A stretch of 24,685 nucleotides of DNA from CAZSAT01 sp964604675 (GTDB taxonomy: Bacteria; Myxococcota_A; UBA796; CAJQPC01). Of the stretch, positions 15,131 to 24,391 are shown one piece after another. The position numbers were made by a program, and so were the translations under genes. The notes below the pieces were generated by a model that was given only the letters and a program-made list of their open reading frames with translations, was not told the DNA's origin and searched no databases. Every line of letters starts with the position of its first letter. Position 1 is the first letter of the stretch. The stretch covers positions 1-24,685 of the forward strand of contig CAZSAT010000101.1 of the NCBI GenBank assembly GCA_964604675.1, in the 5' to 3' direction.

Positions 15131-15792
15131 GGGGTCTCCAGGACGACGCGGTGGAAGCGTGTCACTGACGTAGCGGGGTCGGTGTGGCCGATCACGCCCC
15201 AGCCGTCGGTCGGGGGGCGCCGGGTGCGGATCACGAGGTGGTCGGCGCCTTGCTCGGTTCCGGTGAGCACGAGATCGAGGGCCGCGCCGGGGAAGAAGTC
15301 GACGCTTCCGGGCGGCACGGCCACGGTCCAGGCGAGGCCGTCGGTGGTCTGCGCGGGCAGCGTGGTCTGCGGCAGGCGTGCGAGCCAGGGGGTGAGCTCG
15401 CCCGTGTCGGGTTGGAGGGCGACCTCGGTCTGCCCGGGCACACAGATCTCCTTGCAGGCGAGCCAGCCGACCCTGGCACGGAGGGTTCCCGGCCCCGAGG
15501 CGACCACCTCGTGCACGACCGCGCCCCCGCCTTCCCAGCCGTACGAGGTCACCCCCTGGGTGTCGAAGCGCTCGGGACCCGGGTACTGCGGCCCTGCCGC
15601 CGTCCAGCCCTCCGGGAGCAGGAGGTCGGCCCAGGTCTCCTGCCCGGCGTCGCCCGGGTGCTCCCAGTAGAGGTGCCACCCTTCGCTGACCGTGAGCACC
15701 GCGCCGACCTGAAACGGCACGCCGTCGGCGGCCTGCTCGCCCACGAGCTGCACGGAGACCTCGGGCTTCTCGGGGGGCATGTCCGGCGTCAT
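15127..15792 (-). CDS. DsbD-alpha-like (DsbD N-terminal) domain protein
   Basis: 221 residues with the core of the DsbD/ScsB N-terminal thiol-disulphide domain: WHLYWEHPGDAGQETW at about 39-54, a Gly/aromatic strand (TSYGWEGG), then GWLACKEICVPG, giving a CxxxC pair (C113, C117) in the usual place. In DsbD this domain sits in the periplasm and passes electrons to client proteins. Here the membrane and thioredoxin domains of DsbD are absent and there is no visible signal peptide: the chain starts MTPDMPPEKPEV, and upstream in-frame sequence offers no export signal. Either it is cytoplasmic, the start is wrong, or it is exported by another route. ATGA overlaps at both ends couple it to a lipoprotein gene and to the redoxin. 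Confidence 0.82.
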   Translation of the reverse strand: MTPDMPPEKPEVSVQLVGEQAADGVPFQVGAVLTVSEGWHLYWEHPGDAGQETWADLLLPEGWTAAGPQYPGPERFDTQGVTSYGWEGGGAVVHEVVASGPGTLRARVGWLACKEICVPGQTEVALQPDTGELTPWLARLPQTTLPAQTTDGLAWTVAVPPGSVDFFPGAALDLVLTGTEQGADHLVIRTRRPPTDGWGVIGHTDPATSVTRFHRVVLETP

Positions 15793-16472
15793 GGACCCGC
15801 CGCGTCCTGCTGGACCTCCCAGCGCATCCGGGCGTCGAAGACGATCTGGCTGAGCTGCCCGTAGAGATCCTCCGACAGGTCCTCCTTCGCGACGTCGCCG
15901 GAGAGGTGGTCGGCGTCCTCGCGGAAGGCCCAGTCCAGGAACTTGTTGCCCGCCCAGACCCCCACGCCGTAGCGCTCGACCACGCGGCCCTGCAGGGTCT
16001 CCGAGGCGAGCAGGAAGCCGGTGCCGTCGCGCACCTCGATCTCCTGGGCGAAGGTCGACTCGCGCACCGCCGGGACGATGGACAGCGACACGATGCTGAG
16101 CGCCCAGCTCACCGTGTTGCTGGCCTTGTGGACCTGGCGGGACCGGAGCTCCAGCGTGAGGTCGGTGCGCACCGCGTCGTCGTCGGCCTCGAGCGCGTCC
16201 TCCTCCGCCTGGATCCGCCATCCGCGGATCCAGGTGGTCACGGTGGCGCCCTGTTGCTCGAAGAGCAGGCCGGTCTGGCGGCAGAGCTCGCGCGCCTCGG
16301 CGGCGTTCACGAGCTCGCCGGGCACGCAGTAGATCGACAGGTGGACGTCGGGCAGGTTCACGGCGGTCGGGTCGACCACCCGAGGGTCGTGCAGGCCGGA
16401 CAGGGGCTGGTACACGTGCACGCAGCCGGCGAGGAGCAGGGGGAGCAGGGCGCGTCTCCGGGGACCGGGCAC
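15789..16472 (-). CDS. Predicted lipoprotein, unknown function
   Basis: About 227 residues. I choose the GTG at 16472 because it gives a compact lipoprotein signal (PGPRRRALLPLLLAGC); a TTG at 16508 would add twelve residues ahead of it. After the acylated Cys the mature protein has two more Cys (IYCVPGE, ELCRQTG), then alternating strands and helices: VTTWIRGWRIQ, RTDLTLELRSRQVHK, SWALSIVSLSIVPAVRE, FAQEIEVRDGTGFLLA. The mixed alpha/beta order resembles small outer-membrane lipoproteins, but I do not recognise the family. The 3' end overlaps the DsbD-alpha-like start (ATGA). It is preceded by a 39-base gap from the frameshifted gene. Confidence 0.8.
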   Translation of the reverse strand: MPGPRRRALLPLLLAGCVHVYQPLSGLHDPRVVDPTAVNLPDVHLSIYCVPGELVNAAEARELCRQTGLLFEQQGATVTTWIRGWRIQAEEDALEADDDAVRTDLTLELRSRQVHKASNTVSWALSIVSLSIVPAVRESTFAQEIEVRDGTGFLLASETLQGRVVERYGVGVWAGNKFLDWAFREDADHLSGDVAKEDLSEDLYGQLSQIVFDARMRWEVQQDAAGP

Positions 16473-16511
16473 ACCTTGCCACAGCCGGCACCCCCTCGTC
16501 CCACGCAAGGC

Positions 16512-16813
16512 TCAGGGGCCGAGGAGCGAGCCGCGGTGCTCGGGGTCGAGGTAGGCGCCCCAGCGTCGCTCCAGGGCCTTGCGGGCGTGGAGGTCGAGGT
16601 GCTGCGCTGCTGCGCGGGACCGAGGGCGTGGTCGGCCAGCCAGCGGGCCACGGCGGCGCTCTGGGCTGCGCTCAGGAGCGCTTCGAGCCCATCGAGCTGG
16701 TGCCCGGACTCCAGGGTGTCGAGGAGCCACTCCTCGCTCACCTCGATGGGCTCGGGCGCCAGGAAGAAGCCGAGGTAGGCGTTGGCCGCGTGGATCGTCC
16801 TGGGGCTCGCCAC
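16512..16813 (-). pseudogene. Small gene interrupted by a frameshift
   Basis: From a GTG at 16813, immediately after the upstream TAG, one frame reads a plausible helical protein (TIHAANAYLGFFLAPEPIEV, EALLSAAQSAAVARWLADH) to about 16612. It then turns into a Ser/Thr/Pro-rich shadow of low quality that runs into the next gene. In another frame, starting at about 16605, the sequence resumes sensibly (QHLDLHARKALERRWGAYL) and stops at 16512, 39 bases before the lipoprotein gene. A single missing base in the GCAGCAGCGCAGCAC stretch (16601-16615) would restore about 101 residues. It may be a sequencing error, a true disruption or a slippage site. The product is a small cytoplasmic-looking protein of unknown function; it has no signal peptide. 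Confidence 0.68.
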
Positions 16814-18256
16814 CTACTCGCCGATGCGGTGCACCACCACCGGCCCGCCGCGGCTGAGCGCCCGCAGGTGCGGTCGGGCGTCGCCATCGAGCACCAGGGT
16901 GGCGTCGGCCGCCCAGGTCACCGCCTTCGGGGCAGCACCTGGGGCGGTGAAGGCCAGCGTGCGTTCACCGGTCTTCACCAGGAGGCCCGGGCTCGACCAG
17001 TCCCGCGCCAGCAGGTCGACCGGCTCGCCACCGGCCACGAAGGCGGGGTACTCGGTGAGCACCTTGGCCTCCAGGGAGTACCAGCGCAGCGCGAGCTGTT
17101 CGCCGGCCGACGCCGCGACCAGCAGCGCGAGCCCGCCGTTCTGCGCGCTGGTGTCGCCCAGCCAGCCGAAGCGGGCCATCACGGGGTCGCCCTGCACGGG
17201 GAACTTCCGACCGATCGCCGGCAGGTCGGTGGTGGCCGAGAGCGCGTAGAGCTGGAGTCCGGCGCCCGTGTCCACCAGCATGCGGAGGTTGCCGTCGCTG
17301 TCGACCGCGGTCTCCACCGCCTCGGGCTGCGACGCGAAGCGGCCGACCACGCGCACCCGGCTCTGGCCACGATCGCGGAGCGAGGCCACCCGCAGCTCCC
17401 CGGAGTCCCCCTTCGGCGAGGGGATCCAGACGGGCACGTGCAGCCCGCCCCGGGCATCGGTGGCGCCGCGGCCGGCGAGCGCGGCCTGGGGCCAGGGCAG
17501 CTCGAAGCGGCCGGGCTCGCCGCGCAGCGCGTGGCCCTGCAGGCGCACGTACCGGATGGTGCGGCCATCGAGCCAGTAGATGTAGCGGTCCCAGCGCTCC
17601 GAGGGACGGGCGTGGGAGAGCACCGGGTCGATGCGTTCGTCGATGTGGGCGAGGTGGTAGTCGCCGAGCACCTTGCGCGGGTCCGTGCCGTCGGCGTGGT
17701 GCACGTAGAGGTCGAAGCCCTTGGCCGCCTGGTGGAGCCACACGGTGGCGTGGCCCGCGCTGTCCAGGCCGAGGGGTTCCCACACGGTGCGGCCGCCTAC
17801 CGGCTGCGGCTGGGCGACCGTGAACACGTGGTCCGGCAGCACCCGGTCGCCGGCGTCGTCGCGCAGGGTGATGCTCAGGGTGTAGACGCCTGCGGCGAGG
17901 CTGGCCGACGAGGGGATCTCCAGCAGGGCCTGGCGCTGACCGCGGGGTGACACGGTCCAGGTGCCGCCTGGGTCCACCTCGGGCGCGGCGGTGGCCCAGG
18001 TCCGCGTGGCGCCCGCGGCGTCGGTCAGCTTGAAGCGCACCAGCCAGGGCCGCTGGGCGACATCCGCGAAGGAGCGGTCCGCTGCGGTGTCGTTCTGCAC
18101 GGAGAAGCGCACCAGCACCGGCTCGCCGGCCAGGTACTCGTCGCGGAGGTCGGTGTGCACGGTGAGACCGGGGCCCGGCTGCGCGACAGGCAGCGGGTCG
18201 GCGGGCGGTACGACGGGCGACTCGGCGAGCGCCGTCAACAAGAGGCTCAAGAGCAT
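16814..18256 (-). CDS. Secreted beta-rich protein (Ig-like plus propeller-like), unknown function
   Basis: 480 residues from an ATG. The signal peptide MLLSLLLTALAES is followed by a Pro-rich segment. Residues about 30-150 look like an Ig-type beta-sandwich (LTVHTDLRDEYLAGEPVLVRF, GVYTLSITLRDDAG), similar in style to intracellular-inhibitor or macroglobulin-like modules that begin with 'L-x-x-x-Y-x-x-G-E-P-V'. Residues 150-480 have repeating strand blocks with small hairpins (RYIYWLDGRTIRYVRL, NLRMLVDTGAGLQLYAL, LALRWYSLEAKVL) compatible with a beta-propeller. There are no cysteines in the mature chain and no membrane span. A 7-bp inverted repeat lies just before the start codon. It is placed 29 bases after the phosphatase gene and directly abutting the next. 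Confidence 0.8.
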   Translation of the reverse strand: MLLSLLLTALAESPVVPPADPLPVAQPGPGLTVHTDLRDEYLAGEPVLVRFSVQNDTAADRSFADVAQRPWLVRFKLTDAAGATRTWATAAPEVDPGGTWTVSPRGQRQALLEIPSSASLAAGVYTLSITLRDDAGDRVLPDHVFTVAQPQPVGGRTVWEPLGLDSAGHATVWLHQAAKGFDLYVHHADGTDPRKVLGDYHLAHIDERIDPVLSHARPSERWDRYIYWLDGRTIRYVRLQGHALRGEPGRFELPWPQAALAGRGATDARGGLHVPVWIPSPKGDSGELRVASLRDRGQSRVRVVGRFASQPEAVETAVDSDGNLRMLVDTGAGLQLYALSATTDLPAIGRKFPVQGDPVMARFGWLGDTSAQNGGLALLVAASAGEQLALRWYSLEAKVLTEYPAFVAGGEPVDLLARDWSSPGLLVKTGERTLAFTAPGAAPKAVTWAADATLVLDGDARPHLRALSRGGPVVVHRIGE

Positions 18257-18258
18257 CG

Positions 18259-18278
18259 CGGGAGCTTAGCCGCTCCCG
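18259..18278 (-). promoter_or_regulatory. Inverted repeat covering the ribosome-site region
   Basis: CGGGAGC (18259-18265) pairs perfectly with GCTCCCG (18272-18278) around a six-base loop. It occupies the 29-base gap between the phosphatase stop and the next ATG, directly over where a ribosome site would be. With no T-run it is a poor terminator; it could lower translation of the downstream gene or act as an RNA processing or stability element. Confidence 0.35.
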
Positions 18279-18285
18279 ACGGAAC

Positions 18286-19797
18286 TCACCCCGCCTCGAC
18301 ACCAACCGTGACGACCGTGATGTTGTCGCGGCCGCCGCCGCGGTGGGCGGCGCGGAGCAGCTCCCGGGCGCAGATCCGTGCGTCGGCGTAGTGGTTCATG
18401 ATCTGCTCGATCTCTTCGTCCGGGACCTCGCCCCACAGCCCGTCGCTGCAGAGCATGATCCGGTCGCCCGGCTCGAGGTCCACCCGGAAGATGTCGATCT
18501 CCACGTTGCGCTCGGTGCCCACGGTGCGGAGCAGGATGTTGGAGTGGGGGTGGTTGCGCGCCTCTTCCGGGGTGATCCGGCCCTGGTCGACCATGCGGGC
18601 GACCAGCGAGTGGTCGCGGCTCACCTGGTAGAGCACGCCGTCGCGCAGGAGGTAGGCGCGGGAGTCGCCCACGTTGGCGATCAGCGCGAGCCGGCCCCGC
18701 ACGAGCGCGGTGACCAGGGTGGTGCCCATGTCGGTGCCCGCTTCTTCGGCGGTGCCCTTCACGGTGTTGTTGGCTTCCTGGAACGCTTCGTCGAGCAGGT
18801 TCTCCAGGGCTTCCTCGGCGATGGCCGGGGCGTCGTCGAAGCGGCGGCGCGCCGAGGCACAGAGGGTCTCCACGGCGAGGCTGGAGGCGACCTCGCCAGC
18901 CTCGTGGCCGCCCATGCCGTCGGCCACCACGTAGAGGTGGGCGCCGTCGTCGAGCTCGTTCCAGCCCCAGTTGTCCTCGTTGAGCATGCGGCAGAGGCCC
19001 ACGTCGGTGAGGGCGGCCAGGCCGGCCGGCACCGGGCTCGGGGTGAGCTCGTCGTACAGGGTCTCGACCGCGCGGCCGTAGTCCATCGGGCTGCCGTGCT
19101 TCCCGCCGGAGGACTGCTGGAGGAAGTTGGCGAGCGGGTGCTGGTTGACCGGCACGTAGTCCATCAGCCAGCGCGAGATCGCGCGGGTCTCCTGGCTGCG
19201 GAGGTCGTCGGGGATCGGCCCGTCGGTGGCCATGGCCACGTCGGGGTCGAAGAGGAACACGCGGTCCTCGTCGGGCCGGAGCAGGAAGCACGACCGGGTG
19301 ATGTCGCCGAGCGCCACGCCGTGGTGGTGCAGGAAGGCGGTGAGCCCGGCGAAGCGCTGGGCGAGGTGCAGCACGCGCTCCATGGAGAACGGCGCGCCCT
19401 CGTCGAGCATCAGGGCTTCGTTGTGGTAGGGCACCACGGTGCAGAGCAGGCCCTCGTGGTGGAAGACGTCTTCCGCGGTGAGGATGCCGGGATGCACCAG
19501 CCCCTTCTCGTAGAAGTCCACGTAGGGCTGGTAGCCCTCGCGTTGCCAGCGCACCGAGAGCAGGAACTGGGTGCGGTCGGGGAAGGTGAGGCCGCAGGCG
19601 CCGCACACGGACTCGGTGCGGGGCGTGTCTTCGTCGCCGCAGTGCCAGCACCGGCGGCTGCGCTGATCGGGCCGATCGTCGTCGACCAGGTAGTACATGC
19701 GCGTCTCGGACAGGCGCACGAGGGCCTGCACCCGGTAGAACCGGGAGAGCAGGGTGCCGGGATGGAACGGGGGCGGACGACCGCGCGCTTCCGACAT
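18286..19797 (-). CDS. PP2C-family phosphatase with N-terminal zinc-ribbon pseudokinase
   Basis: 503 residues. Residues 258-503 are a complete PPM/PP2C Ser/Thr phosphatase: DVGLCRMLNEDNWGW, VADGMGGHEAG (D293), NVGDSRAYLL (D378), LCSDGLWG (D452) and GRDNITVVTV (D491) supply the metal-binding Asp set. Residues 10-215 look like a degenerate kinase: a short N-lobe is interrupted by a zinc ribbon (C50, C53, C65, C68), then FYEKGLVHPGI, FLHHHGVALGDITRSCFLL in place of the HRD loop, and FLFDPDVA in place of DFG. The catalytic Lys/Asn of the loop are replaced, so kinase activity is unlikely; it may sense or bind a ligand or partner kinase. It is cytoplasmic. The ATG at 19797 is the first gene of the minus-strand array, divergent from tgt. 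Confidence 0.92.
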   Translation of the reverse strand: MSEARGRPPPFHPGTLLSRFYRVQALVRLSETRMYYLVDDDRPDQRSRRCWHCGDEDTPRTESVCGACGLTFPDRTQFLLSVRWQREGYQPYVDFYEKGLVHPGILTAEDVFHHEGLLCTVVPYHNEALMLDEGAPFSMERVLHLAQRFAGLTAFLHHHGVALGDITRSCFLLRPDEDRVFLFDPDVAMATDGPIPDDLRSQETRAISRWLMDYVPVNQHPLANFLQQSSGGKHGSPMDYGRAVETLYDELTPSPVPAGLAALTDVGLCRMLNEDNWGWNELDDGAHLYVVADGMGGHEAGEVASSLAVETLCASARRRFDDAPAIAEEALENLLDEAFQEANNTVKGTAEEAGTDMGTTLVTALVRGRLALIANVGDSRAYLLRDGVLYQVSRDHSLVARMVDQGRITPEEARNHPHSNILLRTVGTERNVEIDIFRVDLEPGDRIMLCSDGLWGEVPDEEIEQIMNHYADARICARELLRAAHRGGGRDNITVVTVGVEAG

Positions 19798-19814
19798 GTG
19801 CGCTCTTTGACTCC

Positions 19815-19826
19815 CTGGCGTGCCAG
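19815..19826. promoter_or_regulatory. Small dyad in the divergent promoter region
   Basis: CTGGCGTGCCAG is a 12-base dyad (arms CTGGC and GCCAG) in the 131-base gap between the divergent phosphatase and tgt starts. It lies 18 bases upstream of the phosphatase ATG and just downstream of a TACAGT (minus strand, 19846-19841) that could be its -10 element. An operator role is possible but unsupported beyond position and symmetry. Confidence 0.25.
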
Positions 19827-19888
19827 TGCCGTGAAGGTGGACTGTACCGCTCGGCGGCTCCGTGCTCGCTCGGAGGGGGCGCACCGAA

Positions 19889-19894
19889 TACCCT
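19889..19894 (+). promoter_or_regulatory. Candidate -10 element for tgt
   Basis: TACCCT fits the TANNNT consensus and lies about 35 bases before the tgt ATG, giving a leader near 28 bases. The surrounding TACCCTGCG is echoed by TAGCCTGCG in front of the FHA activator gene. No clear -35 hexamer is visible at the expected spacing. Confidence 0.3.
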
Positions 19895-19928
19895 GCGATG
19901 GCCCCGCAGTGGCCCTTCCGGCGAGTCC

Positions 19929-21107
19929 ATGAGCTGTTCCGTTCCCTTTGCGATCGAAGCCCAGCGCGGTGCGGCGCGTGCCGGCACCCTCCGCCTGCCG
20001 CGGGGCGAGGTGCAGACCCCGGTGTTCATGCCGGTCGGCACCATGGGCGCCATCCGCACCCTCTCGCCGCTGCACCTGGCCGACACCGGCAGCCAGATCA
20101 TCCTGGCGAACACCTACCACCTGCACCAGCGCCCGGGGGAGGACCTGGTCGCCAAGCACGGCGGCCTGCACGGCATGATGGGCGTCGAGCTGCCCATGCT
20201 CACGGACTCGGGCGGCTTCCAGGTGTTCTCGCTCGACAAGAAAGAGGTCAGCGAGGAAGGGGTGCGCTTCCGCTTCGAGGTCGACGGGCGCGAGACCTTC
20301 CTCACCTCGGAGACCTCGATGGACATCCAGCAGAAGCTGGGCGCCGACATCGCCATGGTCTTCGACGAGTGCCTGGCCTACGGCACCGACAAGGCCTACG
20401 CCCAGCGCTCGGTCGACCGCACCACCCGCTGGGAGCAGCGCTCCAAGGCCGCCCACACCCGCACCGACCAGGCCTTGTTCGGCATCGTTCAGGGCGGCTT
20501 CTGGCCGGACCTCCGCAGGCGCTCCTGCGAAGCCATCCAGGCCATCGGCTTCGACGGCTACGCCATCGGCGGGCTGTCGGTGGGCGAAGGGCACAGCATC
20601 ATGTGCGAGGTGCTCGACTACACGACCCGGCACATGAGCCCGGACCACCCGCGCTACCTGATGGGCGTGGGCCGTCCGCTCGACCTGGTCGAGGGCGTGG
20701 CCCGCGGCGTCGACATGTTCGACTGCGTGATCCAGACCCGGCACGCCCGCAGCGGCATGTTCTACACCTCGCGCGGCCGCATGCGCATGACCGACAAGCG
20801 CTTCCGGAACGACATGTACCCGCCCGACACGTCGTGCGGTTGCTACGCGTGCCGCACCTTCACCCGGGCCTACATCCACCACCTCTTCAAGGTCGGCGAG
20901 GTGCTCGGCGCCACCCTGGCCACGATCCACAACCTGACCTGGTTCGCCGACTTCATGGCGCGCATGCGCCAGAGCATCGTGGAAGGCACCTTCGACGCCT
21001 TCCGCGAGGACGTGCACCGCTGGTACCCGGAGAAGCCGAAGCAGGCGCCCACGCCCTCGAAGGAGAAGCGTGGCGGGAAGCCCCGCGGCGGGAAGCGCCG
21101 GCGGTGA
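19929..21107 (+). CDS. tgt: Queuine/preQ1 tRNA-ribosyltransferase
   Basis: Exchanges guanine-34 in GUN-anticodon tRNAs for a 7-deazaguanine (preQ1 in most bacteria), a step in queuosine formation; cytoplasmic. 392 residues, slightly longer than the usual 370-380. Substrate-site signatures are intact: LANTYHLHQRPG, LTDSGGFQVFSL (general acid/base D93), MVFDEC, FGIVQGG, YAIGGLSVGE, and FDCVIQTRHARSG with nucleophile D265. Zinc ligands are C303, C305, C308 and H334 (CGCYAC and IHN). The motif after D265 is QTRHARSG, where most Tgt proteins have PTRNARNG. The last ~24 residues form a Lys/Arg/Gly/Pro tail absent from typical family members. The ATG at 19929 is suitable. The stop overlaps the next gene by GTGA. 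Confidence 0.96.
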   Translation: MSCSVPFAIEAQRGAARAGTLRLPRGEVQTPVFMPVGTMGAIRTLSPLHLADTGSQIILANTYHLHQRPGEDLVAKHGGLHGMMGVELPMLTDSGGFQVFSLDKKEVSEEGVRFRFEVDGRETFLTSETSMDIQQKLGADIAMVFDECLAYGTDKAYAQRSVDRTTRWEQRSKAAHTRTDQALFGIVQGGFWPDLRRRSCEAIQAIGFDGYAIGGLSVGEGHSIMCEVLDYTTRHMSPDHPRYLMGVGRPLDLVEGVARGVDMFDCVIQTRHARSGMFYTSRGRMRMTDKRFRNDMYPPDTSCGCYACRTFTRAYIHHLFKVGEVLGATLATIHNLTWFADFMARMRQSIVEGTFDAFREDVHRWYPEKPKQAPTPSKEKRGGKPRGGKRRR

Positions 21108-21652
21108 TCCTCTACCTGCTCGCCTGCCTGGCGGTGAAGCCGGGTCTGAGCGGATGGGAGGGCGCCTTCCACTTCCAGCACCCGAAGGGCTGGGAGGTGG
21201 TCAAGAACCACCGCTTCCTGGGGCGGCACGTGGTGGTGCTCGAGAACCGCGACGGGCCGGGGCACATCACCCTCGAGCTCTACCGGGAGGACCGCAGCAC
21301 CCGGAAGAAGCCGCTGTCGCTGGTCGCCGACGTGTACGCGGCGAACCTCGGGTGGCGGCAGGGCTACGTGATCACCCCGGTCGCCCAGCACCAGCTCCTC
21401 GTGGCCGACCGGGAGGCGTGGGCCAGCGACGTGGTGCGCACGCACGGTCCCCATCGGCGGCTGGCGTCGGTGGTGATGCTCCGGGGCGACGGGCGGGTGG
21501 CGGTCATCACCCTGTCCACGGAGGAGGACAGCCCGCACAACGTGTACTACGCCTTCGACCAGGTGCTCTCGAGCTTCGACCTGCCAGACGATCCGCCGCC
21601 GGAGCACACCGTGAACGACACCCTGCTCTTCTTCCCCGAGGATCCCACGTGA
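21104..21652 (+). CDS. Small PsbP/Mog1-like protein, possibly exported
   Basis: 182 residues from a GTG overlapping the tgt stop. The first residues MILYLLACLAV could be a very short lipoprotein signal (LLAC) but are shorter than usual, so export is uncertain. The body has the order seen in PsbP/Mog1-like small domains: FHFQHPKGWEVVKN, strand VVVLENRDG, ITLELYRED, a helix-loop-strand middle, RVAVITLSTEED, then a final helix YYAFDQVLSSFDL. The match is by layout only. The stop overlaps the pseudokinase start (GTGA), so it is translationally linked to both neighbours. Role unknown; perhaps a partner or sensor for the adjacent pseudokinase. Confidence 0.8.
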   Translation: MILYLLACLAVKPGLSGWEGAFHFQHPKGWEVVKNHRFLGRHVVVLENRDGPGHITLELYREDRSTRKKPLSLVADVYAANLGWRQGYVITPVAQHQLLVADREAWASDVVRTHGPHRRLASVVMLRGDGRVAVITLSTEEDSPHNVYYAFDQVLSSFDLPDDPPPEHTVNDTLLFFPEDPT

Positions 21653-22752
21653 ACGCGGACCGGCTGCTGCTGCTGCGCCCGCATCCGGCCGGCGGCTGGG
21701 ACGTGGCGTCGGAGGACGAGCCCGGGCTCCGCGGCCAGCTCTGGTCGGGGCCCCACCCCGAGCGGGCGCCGCAGCACCCCTCGGTCGCCCGCCCACGGTG
21801 GCGCGGCACGCTCGACGGCCAGGAGTGGTGGCTGGAGGCGTGCCCGGCCGGCCCCCGGCTCTCGGACCTCGCCGGCCTGGATGGCGCGTCGCGGATCTCC
21901 GTGCTGATCGACGCCGGGCAGGCGCTGCGTCGGTTGCACGACGAAGGCTTGGTCCACGGGTGCGTGGACGAGGACCACCTGGTGGTGGACGCCAAGGGTC
22001 GCGGCCGCCTGGTCGGCGCCGGCCGCGTCGACGGGAGCGTCGATCAGGACGTGGAAGCGCTCCAGCGGCTGGTGGCGATGGGGAGCTCGGCGGTGCACGG
22101 TCCGTCCCAGCTCGGCCGCCCGGATCTGGGCACCCTGGTGGACGCGCTGACCGGCTGGCTCGCCATCACCCACCCGACCTGGGATCGCGAGGCCCTGGGC
22201 CAGCTGGCGATGGACGCGGTGCCTGCAGCGCCCGACGAGCCGGACCGTCGCACCTGGCGCCCGGAGCGGCTCGGCGAGGTGCTCGACGACAGCTCGCCCC
22301 TGCCGAAGCTCGGCTCGATGGCCGGCGAGGGGGTGTTCGACGAGGCCACCGCCACCGGCATGCTGGAGGTCACCCGGGAGCGCACCCACGAGGTCTCGGA
22401 GCGGAGCCTGGGGGATGGCGCGCGACTGCAGCTCCTGGCCCGGCTGCTCGCGCAGGTGCCGGGGGAGCCAGGGCGCTTCGCCGGCTCCGCGGGCCGGCCG
22501 TCGGAAGCGGTGAAGAAGCTCGTGGCCGACGAGCCCCTCGATCCCTTGCCCCTGCCCGACGATCTCCCGTTGGGCGCCAGCCGGGAGCCCACGCCGCTCG
22601 CGCCGATCGTCACCGAGCGCGCGGACCCCGTGACCGTGGCCGGCGACACCGTGTACGAGGAGGTCGATCCGCGCGTGTTGCGGCTCACGGTGCTCGTGGC
22701 GCTCTTGAGCGTGGCGCTCGTGGCGCTGCTGCTCGGTTGGTTGTTGCGGTAG
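21649..22752 (+). CDS. Tail-anchored degenerate kinase (pseudokinase)
   Basis: 367 residues from a GTG in the GTGA overlap. Residues 50-145 keep the outline of a kinase C-lobe: an ISVLIDAGQALRRLHDEG helix, then LVHGCVDEDHLVVD where HRD-x-K-x-x-N should be, and GRLVGAG where DFG should be, followed by SVDQDVEALQRLVA as the SDV/D-x-x-x-L helix. Catalytic Asp, Lys and DFG are absent, and the N-lobe is very short, so catalysis is unlikely. Residues 180-340 are a low-complexity acidic and Pro-rich linker. The C-terminus (about 346-366, VLVALLSVALVALLLGWLL) is a single membrane anchor, leaving the rest in the cytoplasm. It lies between tgt and the FHA activator, suggesting a membrane scaffold in a signalling set. 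Confidence 0.8.
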   Translation: MNADRLLLLRPHPAGGWDVASEDEPGLRGQLWSGPHPERAPQHPSVARPRWRGTLDGQEWWLEACPAGPRLSDLAGLDGASRISVLIDAGQALRRLHDEGLVHGCVDEDHLVVDAKGRGRLVGAGRVDGSVDQDVEALQRLVAMGSSAVHGPSQLGRPDLGTLVDALTGWLAITHPTWDREALGQLAMDAVPAAPDEPDRRTWRPERLGEVLDDSSPLPKLGSMAGEGVFDEATATGMLEVTRERTHEVSERSLGDGARLQLLARLLAQVPGEPGRFAGSAGRPSEAVKKLVADEPLDPLPLPDDLPLGASREPTPLAPIVTERADPVTVAGDTVYEEVDPRVLRLTVLVALLSVALVALLLGWLLR

Positions 22753-22786
22753 GTCGGGAGTCGATGCGCCCGAGCGGCTCGTGCGG

Positions 22787-22792
22787 TAGCCT
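22787..22792 (+). promoter_or_regulatory. Candidate -10 element; leaderless start of FHA gene
   Basis: TAGCCT fits TANNNT and ends six bases before the ATG at 22799, so transcription would begin at or next to the start codon, giving a leaderless mRNA. This agrees with the absence of a good ribosome site there. The downstream GCG is shared with the tgt element. Confidence 0.35.
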
Positions 22793-22798
22793 GCGCCC

Positions 22799-24391
<1,593 letters not shown>

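Noticed and set aside
16358..16813. Reading the small gene as one uninterrupted 151-residue protein
   Set aside because: The second half is Ser/Thr/Pro/Cys-rich shadow sequence and would run deep into the lipoprotein gene, while another frame gives sensible protein ending at a neat junction.
18286..19797. Active Ser/Thr kinase identity for the N-terminal half of the phosphatase
   Set aside because: No ATP-binding Lys, no HRD Asp-Lys-Asn set and no DFG; only the outline of the fold remains.
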